Below, one piece after another: positions 8,861 to 16,464 of a stretch of DNA of 45,465 bases. The number at the start of each line of letters is the position of its first letter. Positions within the stretch are counted from its first letter, which is position 1. The translations under genes and the position numbers were made by a program. Under the pieces are notes generated by a model. It was not told the DNA's origin. It saw nothing but the letters and a program-made list of their open reading frames with translations, and did not search any database. The stretch is from Chitinophagaceae bacterium (GTDB taxonomy: Bacteria > Bacteroidota > Bacteroidia > Chitinophagales > Chitinophagaceae), in the NCBI GenBank assembly GCA_947448685.1, contig CANFOP010000006.1, positions 1 to 45,465 on the forward strand, given 5' to 3'.

Positions 8861-9151
8861 ATGGCTATTGTTTATATACTTCATAGTACGATTGCAGATA
8901 AGTTTTATATCGGTTCTACAACCCTTTCTGCCGAAGAAAGATTAAATAGACATTTAAATAACTATTATAAAAATAGTTTCACCTCTAAATATTCAGATTG
9001 GACTTTATTTATTGAAATAACTTGCCATTCGGATATTCAAGCAAGAAAAATTGAACTCCATATTAAAAAAATGAAAAGCAAAAAATACATCCAAAACCTG
9101 TTAGCCTTTCCCGAAATCTCACAAAAATTACTTGAAAAATATAGTAAATAA
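8861..9151 (+). CDS. Small stand-alone GIY-YIG nuclease (UvrC-like, URI family)
   Basis: 96 aa from the chosen start. An in-frame ATG 18 bp upstream falls inside the tRNA terminator hairpin and is less likely. GIY half-motif VYIL (4-7), YIG at 16-18 in FYIGSTT, then the ERLNRH segment with the candidate catalytic Arg27. The ARKIELHIKK helix carries the candidate metal-binding Glu65. The domain fills the whole protein, as in the small YhbQ/URI-type members. It is enclosed by two copies of the tRNA 3' end, which suggests a homing-type role rather than DNA repair. Activity is predicted from motifs only. Confidence 0.85.
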   Translation: MAIVYILHSTIADKFYIGSTTLSAEERLNRHLNNYYKNSFTSKYSDWTLFIEITCHSDIQARKIELHIKKMKSKKYIQNLLAFPEISQKLLEKYSK

Positions 9152-9155
9152 TCTT

Positions 9156-9200
9156 GTCCCTGGTTCTCCCGATAGTTATCGGGACAGGTGGGCCCACTTC
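9156..9200 (+). repeat. tRNA 3'-end copy 2, interrupted by a palindrome
   Basis: GTCCCTGGTTC (9156-9166) and CAGGTGGGCCCACTTC (9185-9200) repeat the tRNA T-arm and 3' end exactly. Between them the five tRNA bases GAGCC are replaced by the 18-bp palindrome TCCCGATAGTTATCGGGA. The copy begins 4 bp after the GIY-YIG stop codon. It cannot form a tRNA. It looks like the right repeat of an insertion of about 390 bp. Confidence 0.75.
9167..9184. repeat. Short palindrome TCCCGATAGTTATCGGGA
   Basis: An 8-bp perfect stem with a 2-nt centre, inserted in the T-loop position of the second tRNA 3'-end copy. It resembles short intergenic palindromes of the CCGATA...TATCGG type that I recall from Bacteroidota genomes. 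Only one copy was noticed in this window, so a repeat family is not shown here. Confidence 0.55.
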
Positions 9201-9201
9201 A

Positions 9202-9237
9202 AAACAAACGCCTACTGCAAGCAGTAGGCGTTTGTTT
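9202..9237 (+). terminator. Strong hairpin terminator
   Basis: AAACAAACGCCTACTGC and its exact reverse complement form a 17-bp stem with a 2-nt loop, starting 2 nt after the second tRNA 3'-end copy. The 3' arm is T-rich and two further T follow. It may be the original tRNA terminator pushed downstream by the insertion, or part of the element. Confidence 0.75.
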
Positions 9238-9241
9238 TTGG

Positions 9242-9405
9242 TTTAATAGTTCAAGGGTTAAGGTTCAATGTTATCAATATTTCCGTTGGCTTGCAGCATA
9301 ACGAACAAAAAGCGAAGCGATAGTCAAGTGGCTGCTTGCCTGCTTTTTGGAGAAGTGCTTGTAACGCTTCGCGTGTTCAATGTTTAATGATTTAATAGTT
9401 CAAGG
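9242..9405. repeat. Intergenic region with direct and inverted short repeats
   Basis: TTTAATAGTTCAAGG occurs at 9242-9256 and again at 9391-9405. GTTCAATG occurs at 9263-9270 and 9375-9382. AGCGAAGCG (from 9311) and CGCTTCGC (9365-9372) form an inverted repeat enclosing about 45 bp. No gene is visible. The stretch looks like eroded repetitive DNA, and its origin is unknown. Confidence 0.45.
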
Positions 9406-9491
9406 TTATGTATTATCCTGAAATAAGTTGACAAACTCTTGAACTTTTGATTTTTCACTTTTGAATTTCTGATGCGTGTCGACACGAACCA

Positions 9492-10301
9492 TTACGGCCT
9501 GGCAAAATATATTTGTAACATGGCGTTGTTTTCAATCAACTGCATATCCAATGCATCGGTAGCACCGTCGCCGTTGCAGTCAGTTGCGTTATACCCAAAT
9601 TGAAAATTAAAGGCGTCGTTTTCGGTATTTGACATATCAAATATGTCTAACGCTCCATCCTGATTTACATCACCTGAATAAATTGCATAAACTCCGTTTT
9701 CAATATTTTTCATCGGATTATTGATTCCATTATCATACGCTTTATTCATTCCTGTTGTAAAATTATATGCTGAACCATCCGTCACTACTATGGGTGAAGA
9801 ACTCCATGTTTCAATGCCGTTGCGATGCTTCACAGAAAGAAAATAATTATTACCTATATATACATCAGGAAATACCACTTCGGCTTGCCCATTGGTATGA
9901 AGTAAAGCATTGCTTGAAAAATCAGGTATTGAGTTACTAAGATGATTGGTAGACCATAAATCTACCTGAATAGAATCGGTTGCAGTGGGGTCGTTACTTA
10001 TTCCAAGATTGAATAACGAAGGCGCCATTGTTTCACCGCCAACATAAAAACCTTCCAAAAATGCTCTCATATTTAACACATATCTCATCCACAAATCATC
10101 CGGTTGCTGAAACCCTTGTGTAAGAGTAGTTTCAGAGCCAGACAGCGTGTTTGTCATTGTCTCACCAATTGTATAATTTACAGAAAAATCAGCACCATTG
10201 TATGAGCCTCCGCCGGCACTAATTACACTTCTGCTGATAGTCTGACTGAAAAGAATGTTAGACAGTTGTAAAAAAAATAAAATCAAAAGTGCCTTTTTCA
10301 T
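9492..10301 (-). CDS. Secreted protein with C-terminal dockerin-like calcium loops
   Basis: 269 aa with a signal peptide (MKKALLILFFLQLSNILFSQ). The N-terminal part (about 20-70) contains a GGGSYNGADFSVNYTIGET segment common in Bacteroidota surface proteins. The C-terminal 60 residues hold two EF-hand-like loops, DVNQDGALDIFD (211-222) and DCNGDGATDALD (241-252), spaced as in type I dockerins or related calcium-binding repeats. No T9SS sorting domain and no catalytic motif are visible. It may be a surface adhesion or carbohydrate-associated protein, but no partner cohesin is seen here. The next gene upstream is on the same strand, behind a terminator. Confidence 0.75.
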   Translation of the reverse strand: MKKALLILFFLQLSNILFSQTISRSVISAGGGSYNGADFSVNYTIGETMTNTLSGSETTLTQGFQQPDDLWMRYVLNMRAFLEGFYVGGETMAPSLFNLGISNDPTATDSIQVDLWSTNHLSNSIPDFSSNALLHTNGQAEVVFPDVYIGNNYFLSVKHRNGIETWSSSPIVVTDGSAYNFTTGMNKAYDNGINNPMKNIENGVYAIYSGDVNQDGALDIFDMSNTENDAFNFQFGYNATDCNGDGATDALDMQLIENNAMLQIYFARP

Positions 10302-10721
10302 CTTGCTGTAAATTATATACTCAAATATATGATTTTTATTGCACCCTTTTCGTTTTTTAATATATGAATGATCGATTATTAGTTTTACAAAGGATATTCA
10401 TAGAGATTAAACTGGTATCAAAAACAAGAACCCCCGATTGAATCGGGGGTTCTTTATGCGGCTTCAATTCTTACAATTTTTTTAAACAAACGCATAGGAC
10501 TCGGAAGCCTTGTTTTCATTAGGGTTGGATGATAGGTGTAGGATATGGATAGTTGTTTTTCTAGGATTCGGATGACAACGATCAATTGTCTGATGTAAAA
10601 GTATCTCTAATAAAATTAACGCAGAACAATTTTGAAAATCAAAAAGTAAAATCAAGTTTTTTCACTTGTTTTTATTAAGTAGTGCTACTTATCTATAGGA
10701 AAAAATGAAGAAATATTTCAA
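10302..10721. other. 420-bp intergenic stretch with one terminator
   Basis: It contains the bidirectional-looking hairpin at 10426-10454 and otherwise AT-rich sequence. No ORF with coding character, RNA gene or clear consensus promoter was recognised. Confidence 0.5.
10426..10454 (-). terminator. Intrinsic terminator
   Basis: AAGAACCCCCGAT pairs with ATCGGGGGTTCTT (13 bp, 3-nt loop). On the minus strand it is followed by GTTTTTG. It would stop transcripts of the upstream alpha/beta-hydrolase lipoprotein gene before the dockerin-like gene. Confidence 0.75.
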
Positions 10722-11714
10722 CTAATTCAGCAGTAAATATTCCCACGCTCTATCGAACGAAGCCACCACGTTACCTGCGCCATCCTTAGGAACATAAGAA
10801 TCCAAACTGGTGATGTTGTGATCTGGAAACAATAGGCTGATGGACGGGGTAGCAGCTGTTGTGAGCATATGGGTATTGGAATAGGGGGGCATATTGGAGT
10901 CAATGCTGATAGCAGGACCCTGCAATCCCATTTCTGTTAACTGCGTTTGTACATTACCGTAAGCAAATATCTGGTCTCTTATTCCATTGAATGAATAGAA
11001 CTTTGAAACAGGCGAAGCGCCAGTTTGACTGACCCAGGTAGCACTCGCTCCCAAATTACTGTTCCAGTCAATAGAGGAAAAGCTAATAGTCTTGTCCACC
11101 GACACTTGTTTAGCAATAAAAAAAGCATGACCTCCTCCCTGCGAGTGGCCAGCAATTACGCATTTACTCCAGTTGACATCATTGTTCAAAATATACTGTC
11201 CCCAATTTTGATTGGGATAATGCAACTGCAAATAATTTAATAAACGAATTAGTCTGTTTTTAATGCAGTTGTCGCTGTTTACACTAACCCCTGTTGTTTG
11301 GTCTGTTCCGTCAAAAATCTCCTGTCTGCACCTGGCAAACTCTCCCAAATCACTGCTTGCTGCTGCCGATGTGTACAAATCGCTGTTGTTGGGATACATT
11401 AAGCCTATGGCATGATACCCAAGAGAAGCCGCTTTCTTTACAATAAGTTTATAGTATGAAGGTGAGCCGGTGGTGCCCGGTAGAAACACAAATAGTTTAT
11501 TTAATAAGGTTGCTCTGTTATCATAACAAACTTCATGTTCGTTGTTAAATGTAATGATATCCGGATTAGTAGCAGAAGGAAGAATTTTGTACTCGTATAA
11601 CTTTATAGTGTCTGCATTATTGTTATTGGGGTTGTTGATAATAATGGTCTCCTTTTTTTTGCAACTAAAAAAAGAAAATGCCAATACACAGATAATTTTT
11701 AATATTCTGTTCAT
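10722..11714 (-). CDS. Lipoprotein alpha/beta hydrolase
   Basis: 330 aa. A short hydrophobic leader ends in Cys18 followed by three Lys, consistent with a lipoprotein, although the lipobox (SFFSC) is imperfect. An Asn-rich linker (27-33) precedes a hydrolase fold. FVFLPGTTG near 76-84 is the probable oxyanion region, and GHSQGGGHA (189-197) is the nucleophile elbow with Ser191. A C-terminal FPDHN segment may supply the catalytic His. It resembles chlorophyllase/dienelactone-hydrolase-like secreted hydrolases of unknown substrate. It is divergent from the phenylacetate operon, but no functional link is evident. Confidence 0.78.
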   Translation of the reverse strand: MNRILKIICVLAFSFFSCKKKETIIINNPNNNNADTIKLYEYKILPSATNPDIITFNNEHEVCYDNRATLLNKLFVFLPGTTGSPSYYKLIVKKAASLGYHAIGLMYPNNSDLYTSAAASSDLGEFARCRQEIFDGTDQTTGVSVNSDNCIKNRLIRLLNYLQLHYPNQNWGQYILNNDVNWSKCVIAGHSQGGGHAFFIAKQVSVDKTISFSSIDWNSNLGASATWVSQTGASPVSKFYSFNGIRDQIFAYGNVQTQLTEMGLQGPAISIDSNMPPYSNTHMLTTAATPSISLLFPDHNITSLDSYVPKDGAGNVVASFDRAWEYLLLN

Positions 11715-11807
11715 AATTAACTCGATTTGCAGTTATCAAATCTATACTTTTTTAATTTAATTATGGGGACAAACTAAATGCAATAGCAAAATATTTTTAC
11801 GAATTTT

Positions 11808-11849
11808 AACTAACAGTTGTTAGTTTTTTAATAAATAATATTATATTTG
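11808..11849 (+). promoter_or_regulatory. paa operon promoter overlapped by an inverted-repeat operator
   Basis: AACTAACAGTTGTTAGTT (11808-11825) is an inverted repeat with 7-bp arms. Its TTG (11817-11819) is 22 nt ahead of TATATTTG (11842-11849), a full TAnnTTTG match. A protein bound to the repeat would cover the -33 box and repress the operon. The size and form fit a TetR-family operator, such as a PaaR-type repressor released by phenylacetyl-CoA. That identity is inference, and no such gene lies in the window. Confidence 0.65.
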
Positions 11850-11872
11850 ATGTAAAATAAAATTCTGTTACT

Positions 11873-12820
11873 ATGAGTATTCATGAACTTGAAAAGATAT
11901 TTCAGGATAAAATAGACAAGGAAATAAAAATTGAACCCAAGGATTGGATGCCGGAAGCATATCGCAAAACAAACATTCGCCAAATCAGCCAGCATGCTCA
12001 CAGCGAAATTGTAGGAATGTTGCCGGAAGGCAATTGGATAAGTCGCGCACCCTCTTTAAAAAGAAAAGCGATTTTAATTGCAAAAGTTCAGGATGAAGCC
12101 GGACATGGTTTGTATTTATATTCTGCAGCTGAAACCCTGGGTTCCAGCCGAGAACAAATGATAGATGATTTGCACAGCGGCAAAGCGAAATACTCCTCTA
12201 TTTTCAATTATCCCACATTAACATGGGCTGATATGGGTGCTGTAGGATGGTTGGTGGATGGTGCGGCCATTTTAAATCAAGTGATGCTTTGCAGAACGTC
12301 TTACGGTCCGTATGCAAGGGCAATGGTACGCATTTGCAAAGAAGAAAGTTTTCACCAGCGCCAGGGTTTTGAATCTCTTTTGGTATTAAGCAAAGGAACC
12401 AAAGAACAACGAGATATGTGCCAGGATGCCATCAATCGTTGGTGGTGGCCAAGTTTGATGATGTTTGGTCCCAAAGACAGTGAAAGTACCAATAGCGATC
12501 AAAGTATCAAGTGGAAAATAAAAAGAAAAACGAATGATGAACTTCGTCAGCAGTTTGTAGATATGATTGCTGAACAGGTAAAATTGTTAGGTATGACTCT
12601 TCCGGATCCGCATTTGAAATGGAATGAATCAAGAAAACATTATGATTTCGGAGAAATCAACTGGGAGGAATTTTGGAATGTTGTAAAAGGAAACGGACCA
12701 TGCAACAAACAACGCTTGGAGGCTAGAATCAAAGCCCATGAAGAAGGTGCGTGGGTAAGAGAAGCCGCACTGGCATATTCTTCAAAGAAACAATCCAGAA
12801 GCAACGCAAAAGTTGCATAG
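11873..12820 (+). CDS. paaA: Phenylacetyl-CoA epoxidase subunit A (catalytic)
   Basis: 315 aa. It is the diiron oxygenase subunit that epoxidises the aromatic ring of phenylacetyl-CoA. Carboxylate and His ligands are visible in the four-helix bundle: Glu45 (HSEIVG), KVQDEAGHG with Glu75 and His78, and KEESFHQ with a Glu at 157-158 and His161. First gene of the operon, 24 bp after the predicted -7 box and 27 bp before paaB. The reductase partner PaaE, needed to deliver electrons, is absent from this cluster and must be encoded elsewhere if the pathway works. Confidence 0.97.
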   Translation: MSIHELEKIFQDKIDKEIKIEPKDWMPEAYRKTNIRQISQHAHSEIVGMLPEGNWISRAPSLKRKAILIAKVQDEAGHGLYLYSAAETLGSSREQMIDDLHSGKAKYSSIFNYPTLTWADMGAVGWLVDGAAILNQVMLCRTSYGPYARAMVRICKEESFHQRQGFESLLVLSKGTKEQRDMCQDAINRWWWPSLMMFGPKDSESTNSDQSIKWKIKRKTNDELRQQFVDMIAEQVKLLGMTLPDPHLKWNESRKHYDFGEINWEEFWNVVKGNGPCNKQRLEARIKAHEEGAWVREAALAYSSKKQSRSNAKVA

Positions 12821-12847
12821 TCAAATTAATTGAAAAACTGAATCCAA

Positions 12848-13213
12848 ATGAATATACAAATCAGAAAGTTTTACTACGGAGATATCCCCGAAGAAACAGG
12901 TGGTAATTCAACATCAATCAAAACAACCCAAGAATCCGGATGGCCTTTATGGGAAATATTTATTCGCAGCAAACAAGGTTTAGACCACAAACATGCAGGA
13001 AGTTTACATGCTGCAGATGCACAAATGGCGATTGAAAATGCAAGAGATGTATATACAAGAAGACAGGAAGGTGTAAGTATTTGGGTGGTGGAAAGCAAAT
13101 ACATACATGCAACCAATCCGGATGATGCAGAGATGTTTTACGAACCAGCAGCAGATAAAGTATACAGGCATCCGACTTTTTATGATTTACCCGATGAAGT
13201 GAAACACATGTAA
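12848..13213 (+). CDS. paaB: Phenylacetyl-CoA epoxidase subunit B
   Basis: 121 aa, compared with about 95 in E. coli; the extra length is at both ends. The core matches the family: WPLWEIFIRSKQGLDHKHAGSLHAADAQMA, named here only by its start WPLWEIFIRSK and end HAADAQMA (about residues 33-60). PaaB is a small structural subunit that joins PaaAC heterodimers. It sits between paaA and paaC in the standard order, with a 92-bp gap after it. Confidence 0.95.
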   Translation: MNIQIRKFYYGDIPEETGGNSTSIKTTQESGWPLWEIFIRSKQGLDHKHAGSLHAADAQMAIENARDVYTRRQEGVSIWVVESKYIHATNPDDAEMFYEPAADKVYRHPTFYDLPDEVKHM

Positions 13214-13305
13214 TCCATTTTCTGTCAATATAGAAATGAATTCGAAAATCAATTTAAATTAGTTCGATGCTGTAAATACATCGACATTGAAAATAGCCGA
13301 TAAAC

Positions 13306-14043
13306 ATGAGCCCAATTATCAACCAAACTCTACAACTTGCAGACACTTGTCTGATACTCGGACAAAGAAACAGCGAGTGGTGTGCGCATGGTCCCATACT
13401 GGAGCAGGATATAGCCATTACTAACATCACGTTAGATTTAATTGGACAGGCAAGACATTTTTATCAGTATGCGGCTGAATTGATTTCAAAAAGCGAAAAC
13501 AAAACTATTACCGAAGATGCTTTGGCCTATTTAAGAACTGAAAGAGCGTTTAAAAATTGGTTGATTTGTGAACTTCCCAATGAAGACTGGGCCCATACTG
13601 TTCTTCGTCAGTTTTTTTTCAGCAGTTTTCAGTTGCTTTTATTTGAAGAGTTAGAAAAAAATTCAGATTCGCAACTTTCAGCCATTGCCACAAAATCCAT
13701 CAAAGAAATTAAATATCATATCAAATGGAGCAGCGAATGGGTAATCAGACTTGGCGATGGAACAGAGGAGAGTAACAACAGAATCAACAAAGCCTTACAA
13801 ATACTTTGGCCATATACCGGAGAATTTTTTATGCCTGCCGACTATGAAATCATTTCTGTTGGCCCTCTGCAAGAAAAATGGCTTCTATCAATCAAAGAGA
13901 TTTTTGACGAAGCAGGATTGACTATGCCGGAAAACATTTTTATGCAAAGCGGAGGAAAATCGGGTATTCACACTGAACATCTGGGATTCATTTTATCCGA
14001 ACTTCAATATTTGCAAAGAGCCTATCCCGGCGCCGAATGGTAA
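13306..14043 (+). CDS. paaC: Phenylacetyl-CoA epoxidase subunit C (structural)
   Basis: 245 aa. Ferritin-like paralog of PaaA that stabilises the epoxidase but does not carry a working diiron centre in characterised systems. Family features include GQRNSEWCAHGPILEQDIA near the N-terminus, NITLDLIGQARHFYQYAAEL, and EIKYHIKWSSEWVIRLGDGTEES in the middle helices. The stop codon overlaps the paaD start by 7 bp, which suggests translational coupling. Confidence 0.95.
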   Translation: MSPIINQTLQLADTCLILGQRNSEWCAHGPILEQDIAITNITLDLIGQARHFYQYAAELISKSENKTITEDALAYLRTERAFKNWLICELPNEDWAHTVLRQFFFSSFQLLLFEELEKNSDSQLSAIATKSIKEIKYHIKWSSEWVIRLGDGTEESNNRINKALQILWPYTGEFFMPADYEIISVGPLQEKWLLSIKEIFDEAGLTMPENIFMQSGGKSGIHTEHLGFILSELQYLQRAYPGAEW

Positions 14044-14558
14044 ACCACACTTCATTGAATCAGAAAGAAAAGATACTATCCCTGCTTGAACAAGTTGCAG
14101 ACCCAGAGATTCCCGTACTGACCATACTTGACCTTGGTATGGTGAGAGATATAATTTGCAAAGATGAAGAAACGGAGATTGTTATCACACCCACTTATTC
14201 AGGATGTCCCGCAACCGACACCATCGCCTTTGATATTAAACTAAAGTTGCTGGAAAACGGCTATACAAATGTGAAAGTAAGCTATACTTTAACGCCGGCT
14301 TGGACAACCGATTGGATGACCGATAAAGGAAAGGAAAAATTGAAAGAGTATGGAATAGCCCCACCCAAAAACAAATCAGTTAATGACAATAGCATGCGCA
14401 TTCAAAAAATGTTGTTTGATCAAGAAGACTGTATTGAATGCCCAAGATGCCAATCAACAAACACAGTGCTGTTGAGCCAGTTTGGCTCCACCGCTTGTAA
14501 AGCGCTTCATCAGTGCAATGACTGTAAAGAGCCGTTTGACTACTTCAAGTGTCATTAA
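14037..14558 (+). CDS. paaD: Phenylacetate pathway Fe-S assembly-type protein PaaD
   Basis: 173 aa. The N-terminal DUF59/MIP18 domain (about 8-100) carries the PTYSGCPA motif with Cys57. The C-terminal tail has a zinc-ribbon-like Cys pattern: CPRC (135-138) and CNDC (160-163). PaaD is thought to help mature metal centres of the epoxidase or its reductase. The ATG lies inside the last codons of paaC. Length and motif order match characterised PaaD. Confidence 0.94.
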   Translation: MVNHTSLNQKEKILSLLEQVADPEIPVLTILDLGMVRDIICKDEETEIVITPTYSGCPATDTIAFDIKLKLLENGYTNVKVSYTLTPAWTTDWMTDKGKEKLKEYGIAPPKNKSVNDNSMRIQKMLFDQEDCIECPRCQSTNTVLLSQFGSTACKALHQCNDCKEPFDYFKCH

Positions 14559-14593
14559 TAGTTGTAACTTTATTTTCAGCAAAAAATAACAGC

Positions 14594-15238
14594 ATGAACA
14601 TATCGGTATACTTAGAAGAGGCCGCACAAGTATCGGTAGCTTTTTTAATTGGATCCATTCTTGGACTTGAAAGAGAATTCAGAAGTAAGCCGGCAGGATT
14701 CAGAACTATGATTTTGATATCAGTTGGATCTTGCTTATACACGATTTTATCTCAGGAATTGGGCGGCATTTCTAGCAGCGACCGAATAGCCAGCAATATT
14801 GTTACAGGTATTGGGTTTATTGGAGCAGGCGTTATTTTCAAAGAGGGGATTTCTGTGAATGGACTCACCACAGCAGCATTGATCTGGGTTACGGCCGCAC
14901 TGGGTATGGCTATAGGTTATAAGAATTATCCTTTAGCCATTGTAGTTACATTGATTGTCGTGGTTGCATTGTTTGTATTGGAGCCTGTTCAAAGAGTGAT
15001 CAACAAATTCCACCGGGTGAAAGATTATAAAATCCGAACCATTGAAATTGGAAATAATTTTAAAAAAGATCTCGAATTGTTTTTCACCGACAATGGACTT
15101 ACATTTCGCTGTATGAAAGTTATTAAAGACAACCACGATGCCGTATATCTTTACAGAATCAGTTCACCTGACAGAAACTACGATTTAGTAAATCATTTTT
15201 TGCTGGAGCATTTAGAGGTGAAAAGTTTTGATGTTTAA
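14594..15238 (+). CDS. MgtC/SapB-family membrane protein
   Basis: 214 aa from the ATG at 14594; an upstream in-frame start would overlap paaD and add residues before the first membrane helix. Hydrophobic segments cover about residues 10-30, 38-58, 65-85 and 92-125. The signature GLEREFRSKPAGFRT and the following IVTGIGFIGAGVIFK belong to the MgtC/SapB family. A C-terminal cytoplasmic domain (about 140-214) resembles an ACT-like fold. Members are linked to Mg2+ stress and membrane potential. Its place between paaD and paaG, 35 and 15 bp from them, is unusual. Confidence 0.88.
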   Translation: MNISVYLEEAAQVSVAFLIGSILGLEREFRSKPAGFRTMILISVGSCLYTILSQELGGISSSDRIASNIVTGIGFIGAGVIFKEGISVNGLTTAALIWVTAALGMAIGYKNYPLAIVVTLIVVVALFVLEPVQRVINKFHRVKDYKIRTIEIGNNFKKDLELFFTDNGLTFRCMKVIKDNHDAVYLYRISSPDRNYDLVNHFLLEHLEVKSFDV

Positions 15239-15253
15239 CTTAAAAAATAAACC

Positions 15254-16030
15254 ATGTCTAGTATATTATTGGAAATTAAAGACAGTGTGGGCTTTATAAC
15301 ACTGAACAGGCCGGAAAAATTCAATGCATTCAACAGGGAAATGGCATTGTTGTTACAGGAGAAACTGGATGAGTGTGCCGCTGATAATGAAGTACGATGT
15401 ATCTATATAACGGGAACGGGTAAAGCCTTTTGTGCCGGACAAGATCTGGGAGAAGTAACCGGGGAAAACCCTGCTACCTTTGATAAAATATTGCTGGAGC
15501 ATTATAATCCAATTATCAAAAGAATTCGTTCCATCTCAAAACCAATTGTTTGTGCTGTAAATGGCGTTGCTGCAGGCGCTGGTGCCAATATTGCCATCTG
15601 TTGCGATATAGTGGTTGCTAATGAAACAGCGTCTTTCGTACAGGCTTTTTCAAAAATCGGATTGATACCCGATTGTGGAGGCACCTATTTTTTACCAAGG
15701 CTCATTGGACTACAAAAAGCCACGGCATTGATGATGCTGGGAGACAAAGTATCTGCTGAAGAGGCAGAGAGAATTGGAATGATTTATAAATATTTTCCGG
15801 GTGATAAATTTGCAGAAGAGTCAACTTCCATAGCCAAAACACTTGCCATGATGCCCACTCAGGCCTTTGCTTTGACAAAACAGGCGCTGAATGAATTCAT
15901 GCAAAACAGTTTGGATCAACAACTGGAACTGGAAGATAAACTTCAATACAAGGCTGCCCATACTAAAGACTATAACGAGGGGGTTGATGCGTTTATGAAA
16001 AAAAGAAACCCAATTTTTAAAGGAGAATAA
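15254..16030 (+). CDS. paaG: Ring-1,2-epoxyphenylacetyl-CoA isomerase (crotonase family)
   Basis: 258 aa enoyl-CoA hydratase/isomerase fold. CoA-oxyanion elements AFCAGQDL (59-65) and NGVAAGAGANIAICCDIV (about 103-120) are present, and the catalytic Asp140 lies in the IPDCGGTYFLP segment, matching the Asp of E. coli PaaG. That Asp and the operon context favour PaaG (epoxide to oxepin-CoA isomerisation) over the hydratase PaaF, which uses Glu residues. It is 15 bp after the MgtC-family gene and 8 bp before paaI. Confidence 0.9.
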   Translation: MSSILLEIKDSVGFITLNRPEKFNAFNREMALLLQEKLDECAADNEVRCIYITGTGKAFCAGQDLGEVTGENPATFDKILLEHYNPIIKRIRSISKPIVCAVNGVAAGAGANIAICCDIVVANETASFVQAFSKIGLIPDCGGTYFLPRLIGLQKATALMMLGDKVSAEEAERIGMIYKYFPGDKFAEESTSIAKTLAMMPTQAFALTKQALNEFMQNSLDQQLELEDKLQYKAAHTKDYNEGVDAFMKKRNPIFKGE

Positions 16031-16038
16031 TCTCAAAT

Positions 16039-16458
16039 ATGGAACAAGACATTACAGCAAGAAAAGTGGTGGATTATATGATGCAGCATGATCAATTCAG
16101 CCAGTGGTTAGGTATTGAAGTATTGGAAATCAAAGAAGGCTATAGTAAAATTCAAATGGTTGTAAGACAGGAAATGATAAACGGTTTAGGTATTGTTCAT
16201 GGAGGAATTGCATTTTCTTTAGCAGACAGCGCTTTTGCTTTTGCCTGTAACAATAGGAATAATCTATCCGTAGCGTTGGACACTTCGATTAATTTTTTAA
16301 AGCCGGTTCATGTTAATGATGTTTTGATGGCACAAGCAAAAGAAATTCACAATGGGAAATCTACGGGCCTATATCATATCGTCATTACTAATCAATATCA
16401 GCACGATGTGGCTGTTTTTAAAGGCACTTGTTTCAGAACACATAAAAATCTTATTTAG
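16039..16458 (+). CDS. paaI: Hotdog-fold phenylacetyl-CoA thioesterase
   Basis: 139 aa, the normal length for PaaI. The signature NGLGIVHGGIAFSLADSAF spans residues 48-66, with His54 in the HGG turn and the expected catalytic Asp63. In characterised systems PaaI hydrolyses stalled or dead-end CoA thioesters to protect the CoA pool. It lies 8 bp after paaG and 6 bp before paaY, in the same operon. Confidence 0.92.
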   Translation: MEQDITARKVVDYMMQHDQFSQWLGIEVLEIKEGYSKIQMVVRQEMINGLGIVHGGIAFSLADSAFAFACNNRNNLSVALDTSINFLKPVHVNDVLMAQAKEIHNGKSTGLYHIVITNQYQHDVAVFKGTCFRTHKNLI

Positions 16459-16464
16459 CGGTAT

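Noticed and set aside
9156-9200. Second tRNA gene
   Set aside because: Only the T-arm and 3' acceptor strand are present, and they are interrupted by a palindrome. No cloverleaf is possible.
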